A DNA stretch of 64,000 nt, from positions 1 through 64,000 of the forward strand of contig JAIBAM010000013.1 in assembly GCA_019695175.1 (NCBI GenBank), written 5' to 3'. Made by a program: the position numbers and the translations under genes. Origin of the DNA: Bdellovibrionales bacterium (lineage in GTDB: Bacteria > Bdellovibrionota > Bdellovibrionia > Bdellovibrionales > UBA1609). The notes below the pieces were generated by a model that was not told where the DNA came from, did not search any database, and saw nothing but the letters and a program-made list of their open reading frames with translations. Below are positions 46,450 through 54,928 of this stretch, piece by piece. Each line of letters starts with the position of its first letter. Position 1 is the stretch's first letter.

Positions 46450-46947
46450 ATGTCCTATATCATCGAGTTAGAAAAAGAATACTTTAAATTTTCCTGTGCA
46501 CATTTTACGATTTTTAGTGCAACGAATGGTGAACGACTGCATGGTCACAATTATTACATAAAAATCATTCTACAAATTGAGCCAAGGGAACTAAAGTTAG
46601 GACTTGTATTGGATTTGGAAAGAACAAAAAAAAATCTGCAAGAACTTTGTCAGTTCTTGGATGAATACATCCTTATTCCAACAAAATCCCCGCACTTACA
46701 AATTTTGAAATTGAAAAAAGAAAAAAAGGAATTGTTGCAAGTTGTTTTTAACCACAAAGAGTACTCGTTTCCTGTTGAAGACGTTAGGGAGTTGCCACTG
46801 GTGAATATTTCTAGTGAAGAGTTGGCCCGATACTTAGCAGAACAAATGAGTTTCAAACTCAAAGAATATGTAGAAGTGGAGAGTTTGACACTGATTTTGC
46901 AAGAAACAAAGGGTCAAAAAATTGGTTTTACAATTAGAAAAAATTAA
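46450..46947 (+). CDS. 6-pyruvoyl-tetrahydropterin synthase / QueD family protein
   Basis: A T-fold protein related to QueD (queuosine precursor synthesis) and PTPS. Zinc-binding histidines are visible in FSCAHF and RLHGHNYYI, and a family Glu may be that of QETKGQKIGF near the C-terminus. The middle has an inserted charged stretch (KLKKEKKELLQV). In QueD the catalytic Cys lies just before RLHGH (as CGRLHGH); here the text is ATNGERLHGH, with no Cys at that place. So the chemistry may differ from QueD. The start could also be 46420; neither has a good ribosome binding site. The end overlaps greB by 14 bases, convergently. Confidence 0.78.
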   Translation: MSYIIELEKEYFKFSCAHFTIFSATNGERLHGHNYYIKIILQIEPRELKLGLVLDLERTKKNLQELCQFLDEYILIPTKSPHLQILKLKKEKKELLQVVFNHKEYSFPVEDVRELPLVNISSEELARYLAEQMSFKLKEYVEVESLTLILQETKGQKIGFTIRKN

Positions 46948-47407
46948 TTTCTACAATTTCTAGGGAAATAGTTCCTGCCGGTCGGTTGATTTCTGTTTCT
47001 TCCCCTACTTTTTTTCCTAACAGAGCTTTTGCAAGAGGTGATTTCCACGAAATTTTGTTTTTAGCAGGTTCGGACTCATCCTCTCCAACAATTTGATAAT
47101 TTTTTTCTTCGCCACTTTCTTCAACAATTTTTACAGTAGCTCCAAAGACCACTTTGTCTGATTGCACATTTTTGGGGTCAATAATCTTGGCGCTTTCAAT
47201 TCGATCTCTTAAAAATTTAAGTCTTTTATCAATTTCTCTGAGCCTTCTTTTTCCGTAAATATAATCGCCATTTTCACTGCGATCGCCATTGCCTGCCGCC
47301 CAGGCAATAGTTTCTACTAATTTAGGTCTTTCGCTATAGTACAAAACTTTAAATTCATCTTGTAATTTGGAAAACCCGACGGGTGTTATATAATTGGGTG
47401 AATTCAC
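46934..47407 (-). CDS. greB: Transcription elongation factor GreB
   Basis: Rescues backtracked RNA polymerase by stimulating transcript cleavage. The 157-residue protein begins with ITPVGFSKLQDEFKVL, followed by the coiled-coil hairpin with the acidic tip (AAGNGDRSENGDYIYGKRR). The FKBP-like C-terminal domain has KISWKSPLAKALLGKKVGEE. Length and motifs favour GreB over GreA. The gene stands alone on the minus strand. Confidence 0.93.
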   Translation of the reverse strand: MNSPNYITPVGFSKLQDEFKVLYYSERPKLVETIAWAAGNGDRSENGDYIYGKRRLREIDKRLKFLRDRIESAKIIDPKNVQSDKVVFGATVKIVEESGEEKNYQIVGEDESEPAKNKISWKSPLAKALLGKKVGEETEINRPAGTISLEIVEINFF

Positions 47408-47507
47408 TTGGAGTTTCCTTTAAGAGCAAAAATAAGAAGTGACATCGAATTTCTTCATTATATATTTAATCGCCATGGAAAATACAAATACTTGAAAAAT
47501 AAAAAAA

Positions 47508-48830
47508 TTAATCGCAGATTTCGATACCCAATGGACCTTTACGACAAAATTCTGGGGAGATAAAGTTGGTTTGCATGGTCAGGTAAGGTGAGGTTCTTTC
47601 AGCTCCAGTTTCTGTCGTGAGGTTGGTTAAATAAGCTAATCTTATTTGAGCTGATTTAAACAAATATCCTATATTTATATTCATGCAAAAGTAACCCACT
47701 TTGGGATTGAAGTCTGGCATTCCACTGGCAGAGCACTGAGAATAGCCATAGGGGCTGCGGTTTAAATCACCGCAATCAATGCGATAAATTTGATCTACAG
47801 GAATATTTGTAAAATAACTTTTGAAAAAGGAGGTGGTACTATCTCCTAATGGGGTGTAAGTGGTGAGCTGACAAGAAGTTCCGTTTATTTGATAGACGGA
47901 AGAAACGATGTTTGAAGAAACACTGATACGAGCTGAACCAACCAGATCAAGTCTTGGATAATCGGGACTTACCATGAATAAACTAATTTTATTTTGATTG
48001 TACCAATCAATACGAGGGGTTAAAAAAACTTGTTTTGTTTCAATTCCATAGGCCTGAGTTAATTGCACCATTCCTTGACCCGAAATTTCCAGTTTAGCCC
48101 TCCACTTTAGGGTCATTTCTTCGTTCAGTGCTTGATCGAAGGAAAGAATCTTCGTTGCTTGAGCCGTAATAACTATACAGGAGCCTCCATTGGATTGAAA
48201 TCCTGGGTTGCAAGAGGCCGGTGTACAGTTATCATATCGGGAATTATTCCAATTCCAATACTGCACACCGGTTCCGTTGGTCATTGGGCATGATTTGGAA
48301 TCAGCCAAACAAGAAGCATTTTCTGGGTGGTAACCAATATTGCATTTTCGAGCTTGGCAAGAACCATAGTTCCCGCTGGACCAAGTTTCAACACCCTTAC
48401 CATTGGGAAGATTGCAAATTCTTTCATTTCCATAACACAGGTTATTTTCCAGATGTGTTGCTAATGGACAACCATTATTGATTGTGGAAGCTTGGCCTGA
48501 GGTCACTGGATTTGAAGGTGGCGGTACTGTGGGGAGTGTATTGGAGGAAGAGTTATTGTTACTGCCATTTTGTCCTCCGGAATTTGAACCTGAGTTGTTT
48601 CCGTTGGCTTGATTTTGGGTGGAAGAGGAAGAAAAGAGATCTTCCTCTTGAATACCACCTTGGATACTTGCTGACTGTAGTCCTCCACTGCATCCCAAAA
48701 GAGGTAAGCTGAAAACGACCCCACAAAGAATACCAAATTTAACTGTTAAATTTTGAAACACAAAGGAATTTTTTTGAAATTGTTTCGTATAAAAACAATT
48801 GAATTTTAAGAGTTTACTTATCTTCCCCAT
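47508..48830 (-). CDS. Predicted lipoprotein with Cys-rich repeats
   Basis: A 440-residue protein with a hydrophobic N-terminal segment ending in a lipobox (VVFSLPLLGC, lipid Cys at about 47) and an Asn/Ser/Gly-rich spacer to about 110. Next come two Cys-rich repeats of the form C-x3-NG-x-GVxxW-x(5-8)-YxxC-x3-CNxGxxxxxxxC (about 135-220), a pattern common in Bdellovibrio surface proteins. The C-terminal domain, about 220 residues, is probably beta-rich (LSFDQALNEEMTLKWRAKLE) with more cysteines. Likely a secreted adhesin or envelope protein. The exact start is uncertain, because the part before the signal is unusually long. Confidence 0.65.
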   Translation of the reverse strand: MGKISKLLKFNCFYTKQFQKNSFVFQNLTVKFGILCGVVFSLPLLGCSGGLQSASIQGGIQEEDLFSSSSTQNQANGNNSGSNSGGQNGSNNNSSSNTLPTVPPPSNPVTSGQASTINNGCPLATHLENNLCYGNERICNLPNGKGVETWSSGNYGSCQARKCNIGYHPENASCLADSKSCPMTNGTGVQYWNWNNSRYDNCTPASCNPGFQSNGGSCIVITAQATKILSFDQALNEEMTLKWRAKLEISGQGMVQLTQAYGIETKQVFLTPRIDWYNQNKISLFMVSPDYPRLDLVGSARISVSSNIVSSVYQINGTSCQLTTYTPLGDSTTSFFKSYFTNIPVDQIYRIDCGDLNRSPYGYSQCSASGMPDFNPKVGYFCMNINIGYLFKSAQIRLAYLTNLTTETGAERTSPYLTMQTNFISPEFCRKGPLGIEICD

Positions 48831-48999
48831 GCCATATTTGATTGCGAAGATGAAACCATATCTCCATAAATAAATTCAAGGTTTTGAAAAATGGAAATGG
48901 AATAGGATCTTAACACCCGTCAAAAGGGTGAACGGTGTCCAGGTTAAATTAAAAATAATATTTATTTATAATAAAAGAATATTTTAAAAATGAATCATC

Positions 49000-49047
49000 T
49001 CAAAATGAGATTAATCCTTTAAAATTAAAGAATTAATCTCATTTTGA
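49000..49047. other. Long AT-rich hairpin after rimO
   Basis: A 16-bp perfect inverted repeat (TCAAAATGAGATTAAT with its complement) plus an inner CTTT/AAAG step forms a stem of about 20 bp with a 6-base loop. On the minus strand it lies beyond the rimO stop and is followed by T-rich DNA, so it may end rimO transcription. Nothing else is seen in 48831-49225. Confidence 0.5.
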
Positions 49048-49225
49048 AAATTAAAAATATTTTAAAATAAAATTAATTTACTAGTACATTGACTACGAAA
49101 AATAGAACAACTGAAGTGACGAAAAGTATTACCAAATTTGCTGCAACCATAGGGCCCCCAAACGACCACGACAAAAAACTCAAAAAAAACCACTTCTCTA
49201 TTTCATCAAAAACAAGCACTTATTG

Positions 49226-50626
49226 TCAATTTATTGACTGCGAAATTTTTCCCACCAAATCATAGTCGTGGGAATCAGTGACTGTTACTTTTACTAAGTC
49301 GCCGATCTTAGCCGAACCTTCATTAATGTAAGTCACTCCATCAATTTCTGGAGCTTGTTGGGAATTTCTTCCAACAAGTAAAAGCTCGGTCTCTTCACTG
49401 TAGCCTTCCACTAAAACTTCAAATTCTTTGCCTATCTGATTTTTATGGCGTTTGCGGCTTATTTGCATCTGCACTTCCATGAGCTCGTCATGTCGTCGTT
49501 GTTTGGTTTTCAGATCTATTTGGTCGGGCATTATTCCTGCTTTGGTATTTTCCTCAGGCGAGTAGATAAAACAACCCACTCGATCCAACTGTTGTTCCTG
49601 GACAAAAGAGAGCAGTTCTTGAAATTGTTCTTCGGTTTCTCCGGGGAAACCCACAATAAACTGGGTGCGAATGACAGCGTCAGGAAGCGTGGTTCGGATT
49701 TGCTGTAAAACAAGTTCAATCTGCGACCTAGTCATTCGTCTATTCATTTTTTTCAACATCTCATTATTGATATGTTGAAGAGGCATATCAAAATATTTAA
49801 CAAGATTGTCTTTTTCTTTAATAAGCTGCAACAGTTCTGGAGATACTCCGTCCGGATAAAGATAGAGCACACGAATCCACTGCGCTCCTGATTGTTCAGC
49901 CAAAGCTTTAAGAAGTGAGTGGGAATTGGCTTGAGAGTCGATTTTATCTTTTCTCAGATCCCAGCCAAAATCAGTAAAATCGTGGGAAATAACAATAAGT
50001 TCTTTAACCCCACCAGCCACAAGTAGTTTGGCTTCGCTGACTATGGATTTTATTTGCCGGGACTGAAGATCGCCACGAATCAATGGGATGGCACAAAAAG
50101 CGCAGCGTTTTTTACAACCTTCAGAGATCTTTAAATAGGCCCGATGCTTGGGTTGGGAATTAATCCGCGGACTGCTATCTTCTTGTAAATAAGTCGGTAA
50201 ATGAAAAAATTTTTTTTCTTGGGACCCTTGATAAGAGGCTTTTAGGATAGTGGCAATATTTTGAAATTGACCTGAGCCAATAAAAAGATCGGCCTCAGGA
50301 AGCCCCTCAACTAAATCTTCTTTATAGCGTTGGGTGAGGCAACCCGCCACAACCAGTTTTTTTAAGGAAGAAGTTTTTTTCAGCTTGGCTAACTCCAGAA
50401 CTTTATCAATGGATTCTTTTTTTGCCTCTTCAATAAAACCACAGGTGTTGACCACAATAGTTTCGGCTTTGGTAGGATCATCTACGACTTGATAACCATC
50501 ATAGACGAGAGCCCCTAACATCATCTCCGTATCAACTAAGTTTTTAGGACACCCAAGACTGACAAAATGAACTTTCTTTTCTTGAGGTACTTTAGAAGAA
50601 TCAGATATTTTTTTTTCTTTTTCCAT
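49226..50626 (-). CDS. rimO: Ribosomal protein S12 methylthiotransferase RimO
   Basis: A radical SAM enzyme that adds a methylthio group to an Asp of ribosomal protein S12. The N-terminal MTTase domain has VHFVSLGCPKNLVDTEMMLG and the cluster cysteines in VNTCGFIEEA and VAGCLTQRY. The radical SAM cluster is CKKRCAFCAIP, followed by LIRGDLQSR. A TRAM domain ends the 466-residue protein. It is preceded by AGAGGAG and is the last of a minus-strand run (gcvT, gcvH, comF, lolA-like, rimO). Confidence 0.97.
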   Translation of the reverse strand: MEKEKKISDSSKVPQEKKVHFVSLGCPKNLVDTEMMLGALVYDGYQVVDDPTKAETIVVNTCGFIEEAKKESIDKVLELAKLKKTSSLKKLVVAGCLTQRYKEDLVEGLPEADLFIGSGQFQNIATILKASYQGSQEKKFFHLPTYLQEDSSPRINSQPKHRAYLKISEGCKKRCAFCAIPLIRGDLQSRQIKSIVSEAKLLVAGGVKELIVISHDFTDFGWDLRKDKIDSQANSHSLLKALAEQSGAQWIRVLYLYPDGVSPELLQLIKEKDNLVKYFDMPLQHINNEMLKKMNRRMTRSQIELVLQQIRTTLPDAVIRTQFIVGFPGETEEQFQELLSFVQEQQLDRVGCFIYSPEENTKAGIMPDQIDLKTKQRRHDELMEVQMQISRKRHKNQIGKEFEVLVEGYSEETELLLVGRNSQQAPEIDGVTYINEGSAKIGDLVKVTVTDSHDYDLVGKISQSIN

Positions 50627-50689
50627 TGCTCCTCTTAAATTCGACTTTTTTCGTCCACTTCGTTTTAACCTACTGAAACCCCTATGGTA

Positions 50690-51301
50690 TTAAAACTCTG
50701 TAACTTCTGATTCTTTTGGTGGAATGTATTTAAAAAGTTGATCTTGTGATTGGGTGAGTTTTTTGGGCTCGCCAAGGGTATATGTCACGGTATTTTCTTT
50801 GTCATCTTGATATTTAATTTTTTCTATTCTTTTGTTTTGTTGTGCGAGCCAAACCTCTAAATTTTGAATTTCATTCTTATTTGGAGTTTTTGGTAAATAG
50901 GTTAAGTGGAGTTGGCCATGGGGAAGTTTTTGTTTTTCTTTTTGCGTAAAATGTCGATTTATATTTTTTTCATTTAGGATGATCTCAAAAAGAGAGTCCT
51001 TACCTAGAACCCCTTTTTTTGATTTATTAACAATGATTTTTTCCCCTGAATCTTGAACCATTCGAGTTTCTAACCAAATGGTTGAAGCATCAATAACAAG
51101 GACTGTTTTTTCGGTACCGTTTAGCTCCATTCGCAACTTTCCCTTTTTTAAATAGAGAGTACCTTCGCTGACTTTAGTTTTACCACCCAACAAACTGTTC
51201 GTAGACTCCTTCTTAATTGACATGGAGAGGCCTTGAGGGTCTTGAAGAGAATTAAGAGCTACAAAGAGAACGCCAAAAAACTGATGTTTTAAATTTTTCA
51301 T
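50690..51301 (-). CDS. LolA-like periplasmic lipoprotein carrier
   Basis: Probably carries lipoproteins across the periplasm. The 203-residue protein has a short signal region (HQFFGVLFVALNSL). The LolA-fold motifs after it include LKKGKLRMELNGTEKTVLVI and STIWLETRMV, typical of the antiparallel sheet. Similarity is to LolA and its paralogues and not to one named member. It is the gene between comF and rimO. The signal peptide is weak, so the start may need checking. Confidence 0.7.
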   Translation of the reverse strand: MKNLKHQFFGVLFVALNSLQDPQGLSMSIKKESTNSLLGGKTKVSEGTLYLKKGKLRMELNGTEKTVLVIDASTIWLETRMVQDSGEKIIVNKSKKGVLGKDSLFEIILNEKNINRHFTQKEKQKLPHGQLHLTYLPKTPNKNEIQNLEVWLAQQNKRIEKIKYQDDKENTVTYTLGEPKKLTQSQDQLFKYIPPKESEVTEF

Positions 51302-51310
51302 TAAATATCT

Positions 51311-52027
51311 TTAGGTTTTTTTTGTTCTAAGGGCAAGGGTCCACACTTGAAAATACCGTGGTGATTTTAAGGTGAGCCAAGAAGAACGAATTGTAGCTCC
51401 CGTGGTTACAATATCATCTACTAAAATAATGGGACGATTCTTTTTAAGCAGAGTTCCTGTTCTTGCAACTTGGAGTCGGAATTGGGTTTGAAATCGTTCG
51501 GTTTTTTCTTGTTTTTTTTGTGGGAGTGAATTTGAACTTGGCTCCATTAGGTTGAGCACGCGATAGTGAAGCGGGTTGGCTAAAGCGTGTGCCCAAAGCT
51601 CGGCATGTTCTAAGGATCGATCCCTTAACCTCTTTTGTTTTTGAGATATTTTAACATTACTGCGTCCTGGGACAGGTACGACAACAGGCTTTCGTCGGGT
51701 TTTTGCCTCTTCGTGAATTTGATGCAATTGACTTAAATGATCTTGGTACAGTTGATGAAACCAACTGGCTAAAATATTCCAGCTGCCAATTCCACCCTGT
51801 CCTTTCAAGGAAAGAATAAAGTTACTGAGTAAATCGGAGTAACCTGGATGCCATAAAAACAATGGAAACACCCAGAGGTTCTCCACCTTATGGATTTGTG
51901 GCACTGACAGTTTTAACTCTTTCAACTGTATCCAACAAGAATGGCAAAGAGTTGTAGATTGAAAAATCGGGAATCCAGAACAATGTGAACAACCGGACAA
52001 CAAAAAGGATTCCCATTTAGATTTCAT
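51311..52027 (-). CDS. comF: ComF-family phosphoribosyltransferase-like protein
   Basis: The 238-residue protein has a putative zinc-binding start (CSHCSG and CHSCW) and a C-terminal phosphoribosyltransferase fold with the PRPP-binding loop PIILVDDIVTTGATIR. The middle holds the conserved KRLRDRSLEHAELWA region. ComF proteins take part in DNA uptake in some bacteria and recycle nucleotides or act in DNA repair in others. The role here is not shown by the context. It is followed ten bases later by the LolA-like gene. Confidence 0.85.
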   Translation of the reverse strand: MKSKWESFLLSGCSHCSGFPIFQSTTLCHSCWIQLKELKLSVPQIHKVENLWVFPLFLWHPGYSDLLSNFILSLKGQGGIGSWNILASWFHQLYQDHLSQLHQIHEEAKTRRKPVVVPVPGRSNVKISQKQKRLRDRSLEHAELWAHALANPLHYRVLNLMEPSSNSLPQKKQEKTERFQTQFRLQVARTGTLLKKNRPIILVDDIVTTGATIRSSWLTLKSPRYFQVWTLALRTKKT

Positions 52028-52067
52028 TTTTTAAAGGGCTCTTTAAACATTAAAAGAAAAAGGAACC

Positions 52068-52466
52068 CTATTTTTTCTGCGTTAATTTTTTGTACTCAGG
52101 CGATCGCATAAGATTAGCTAGTTCCTTTTCAGTATCCATCTCAATGCGCATAAGCCATCCTTCATTAAAAGGATCATCATTCAACACTCCGGGTTGATCC
52201 ACTACAGAGGTGTTAACTTCAATAACCGTACCAGAAACAGGTGCTAGTAAATCACTAACAGCTTTAACACTTTCCACAACTCCGAAGGGTTCTCCTTGGG
52301 TGACCTTTTGTCCCTCTTCTGGCAATTCAACATAAACTATTTCCCCAAGGGAGTCCTGGGCATAGTCGGTAATCCCTATGGTCACCACGTTTTCATCCAC
52401 CTGAGCCCATTCATGGTCTTTAGTGTAGTAGTTTTCTTCGGGAACGTTAAAGGATGGATTGGACAT
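52068..52466 (-). CDS. gcvH: Glycine cleavage system H protein
   Basis: The lipoyl carrier of the glycine cleavage system. Starting at ATG 52466 behind AAAGGAG, it has 132 residues, the usual length. The lipoylated Lys lies in GVVESVKAVSDLLAPVSGTV, and the start (YYTKDHEWAQVDENVVTIGI) is typical. It directly follows gcvT with a gap of one base, so they are translated together. Confidence 0.95.
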   Translation of the reverse strand: MSNPSFNVPEENYYTKDHEWAQVDENVVTIGITDYAQDSLGEIVYVELPEEGQKVTQGEPFGVVESVKAVSDLLAPVSGTVIEVNTSVVDQPGVLNDDPFNEGWLMRIEMDTEKELANLMRSPEYKKLTQKK

Positions 52467-52467
52467 G

Positions 52468-53571
52468 TTAGCTCCTTTTAATTGAAACAAATGGTGTTTT
52501 GACGACATTTACGGGAAGGCGACGACCACGAATTTCCACATCAAATTGGCTCCCCTCTTCGCTCCAAGCTGTATCCACATACCCTATACCTATGGATTCA
52601 TTTAATGAGGGGGACAATGTGCCACTGGTTACCCTGCCAATTTCCCTATTGTCAAAAGAAAACAGTGAGTAACCAGTTCTTGGGATTCCTCCTTTTGCTT
52701 GGGCTTTAAAACCAACAAGACGGCGGTTTAATCCAGCACTCTTTTTTTCCAAAATGGTTTTTTTTCCTAAAAAATCTTTTGCTTCAGGTTTGACCACCCA
52801 ACCTAATCCTGCTTCATAGGGATGGGTTGAATCGTCAATTTCATGACCGTAAAGTGAATACTTCATTTCGGTTCGTAGGGTGTCCCTGGCTCCCAGTCCT
52901 ACAGGGGTGACTCCAAAGAGCTCGCCTTGGGAAAGAAGAGTTTGCCATAAGCTGGCTGTGGATGTTTGTGGAACAAAAATTTCGACTCCATCCTCTCCGG
53001 TGTACCCAGTTCTTGCAACAAGAACCTGAGTGTGCGCAAAAGGAAGGGTTTTAAATTGAAAAGGTTTAAGTGAAGTAACAACAGAGGAAAAAACGCGGGA
53101 AACCAGCCCCAAAGCATTTGGGCCTTGAACGGCAATTTGTCCCCACTGATCACTTTCATTGGAAATCTCAGCCCCTTGATTGTGAGTTTGAATCCAAGCG
53201 AAGTCTTTTTCCACATTGGCCGCATTGACACAGACAAGATAATCTTTTTGAGGGTCTATGCAGTAGACAATAATATCATCCACAATTCCACCTTCCCTGT
53301 TTGTAAATAAACTATATTGAGCTTGGCCCGATCCCAGTCGACTCACGTCATTGGTGGTAAGCCATTGCAGTGAGGTTAAACTTTTAGGACCAGTGATGCG
53401 GATTTCGCCCATATGTGAAACATCAAAAAGGCCCACGTGGGATCGCGTGCGTAGGTGTTCGTACCTGAGACCCTGGTATTCGACGGGCATAAGCCAACCA
53501 GCAAAATCAACCATTTTGGCATTGAGCTTTATATGCTCTTCGACAAGAGGTGTGGTTCGAACTGAACTCAT
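52468..53571 (-). CDS. gcvT: Aminomethyltransferase, T protein of glycine cleavage
   Basis: Transfers the methylene group from the H protein to tetrahydrofolate. The 367-residue protein begins with TTPLVEEHIKLNAKMVDFAG and contains SHMGEIRITGP, DDIIVYCIDP, RTGYTGEDGVEIFVP and the folate-binding C-terminal domain ending GIGYVDTAW. It is the first of gcvT-gcvH. I looked for a glycine riboswitch in the leader (53572-53784) and found none. Confidence 0.96.
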   Translation of the reverse strand: MSSVRTTPLVEEHIKLNAKMVDFAGWLMPVEYQGLRYEHLRTRSHVGLFDVSHMGEIRITGPKSLTSLQWLTTNDVSRLGSGQAQYSLFTNREGGIVDDIIVYCIDPQKDYLVCVNAANVEKDFAWIQTHNQGAEISNESDQWGQIAVQGPNALGLVSRVFSSVVTSLKPFQFKTLPFAHTQVLVARTGYTGEDGVEIFVPQTSTASLWQTLLSQGELFGVTPVGLGARDTLRTEMKYSLYGHEIDDSTHPYEAGLGWVVKPEAKDFLGKKTILEKKSAGLNRRLVGFKAQAKGGIPRTGYSLFSFDNREIGRVTSGTLSPSLNESIGIGYVDTAWSEEGSQFDVEIRGRRLPVNVVKTPFVSIKRS

Positions 53572-53720
53572 AAAAAATCACCCTTCACGCATTTTTGCGG
53601 GTTTTGAAGATTTAAAAATTTGTTGGAGGATCACCTGAATTCTAATAATCCTTTCCTTTCCTAAGAACAACAGGGAACAGTAAAAATAAATTTCAGGAAT
53701 TTTTGAATCGATGTGCAGCT

Positions 53721-53750
53721 TTATTGCAATTAAATATAGTTCTGCAATAA
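53721..53750 (+). promoter_or_regulatory. Inverted repeat upstream of the alcohol dehydrogenase gene
   Basis: TTATTGCA (53721-53728) and TGCAATAA (53743-53750), a perfect 8-bp dyad with a 14-base spacer, ends 34 bases before the ATG. Its size suits a dimeric repressor or redox regulator at the promoter. Confidence 0.4.
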
Positions 53751-53784
53751 TGTGGTGACCAACTAAATAATTCAGAGGTTTTTC

Positions 53785-54828
53785 ATGAATAAAGTTAAAG
53801 CCTATGGTGCCACTTCAGCGACAACACCCTTACACCCCTTACAAATTGAAAGAAGAGAGCCTGGCCCTTACGATGTGTCCATTGAAATAGCCTATTGTGG
53901 AATATGTCATTCGGACATTCATACCGCTCGGGGTGAGTGGGGGCCTACTCAGTACCCTTGTGTGCCAGGTCATGAGATCGTGGGACGAGTGATCCAGCTG
54001 GGAAAACGAGTGAAAAAATTTAAAAATGGAGACGAGGTTGGAGTGGGGTGTTTCGTTGATTCCTGTGGAAAATGCTTTCAATGCAAAAATCATGAGGAAC
54101 AATTTTGTCAAAATCACACAGTTTACACCTACAACAGTATGGAACTGAACAACACAACACCAACCTATGGCGGTTATTCCACCCATATCGTCGTTCATGA
54201 AGACTATGTCTTGAAATTAAAAAAAGGGCTGCCTTTAGCACAGATTGCCCCTCTTCTTTGTGCGGGGATAACGACATACTCCCCACTGAAACGTTACAAA
54301 GTAAAAAAGGGTACAAAGGTTGGAGTCATTGGTTTGGGTGGACTGGGCCACATGGCGGTTAAAATTGCAAAAGCTATGGGCGCCCATGTGACTGTTTTCA
54401 GTACTTCTCCAGAAAAAAAAGAAGATGCTTTAAGGCTAGGTGCTAAAACATTTATTGTATCAACATCCAATGATCTAAACGACTACGAAGCGCAACTTGA
54501 CCTCATTCTGGATACGGTTTCTGCAAAACACGATTTTGCTCCGTATTTAAATACCCTAAAGATGGATGGAACTTTGGTATTGGTTGGAATTTCGCCTGAA
54601 CCAAATGAAGTTTCAGCGATGAGTTTAGTTTTTGGACGAAAAAAAATTACAGGCTCATTAATTGGGGGTATCAAGGAAACTCAGGAAATGCTTAATTTTT
54701 GTGCTCGAAAAAAAGTTTTCTCTGATATTGAATTAATTCAAGCGGCTGAAATCAATCAGTCCTATGAACGAACCATAAAGGGTCAGGTCAAGTTTCGTTT
54801 TGTTATTGATGCAAAGACGTTTACCTAA
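53785..54828 (+). CDS. Zinc-dependent alcohol/aldehyde dehydrogenase (cinnamyl alcohol dehydrogenase-like, YahK type)
   Basis: A medium-chain dehydrogenase of 347 residues. The catalytic zinc site is IAYCGICHSDIHTARGEW with VPGHEIVGRV. The structural zinc cysteines are in DSCGKCFQCKNHEEQFC, and the nucleotide-binding motif is VGVIGLGGLGHMAVKIAKAM. It matches the broad-substrate NADPH-dependent group that includes YahK and plant CAD, which reduce aldehydes. The physiological substrate is unknown. It is monocistronic, preceded by an inverted repeat. Confidence 0.93.
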   Translation: MNKVKAYGATSATTPLHPLQIERREPGPYDVSIEIAYCGICHSDIHTARGEWGPTQYPCVPGHEIVGRVIQLGKRVKKFKNGDEVGVGCFVDSCGKCFQCKNHEEQFCQNHTVYTYNSMELNNTTPTYGGYSTHIVVHEDYVLKLKKGLPLAQIAPLLCAGITTYSPLKRYKVKKGTKVGVIGLGGLGHMAVKIAKAMGAHVTVFSTSPEKKEDALRLGAKTFIVSTSNDLNDYEAQLDLILDTVSAKHDFAPYLNTLKMDGTLVLVGISPEPNEVSAMSLVFGRKKITGSLIGGIKETQEMLNFCARKKVFSDIELIQAAEINQSYERTIKGQVKFRFVIDAKTFT

Positions 54829-54928
54829 TCTGCCTCGACTTAAGAAACCCCGTGAGTTTGATTTCAAGGTCCAAGTCATGATAATTTGACTTAACCAAAA
54901 TCAATTTTTTGATTTAGAATTAATTGAT

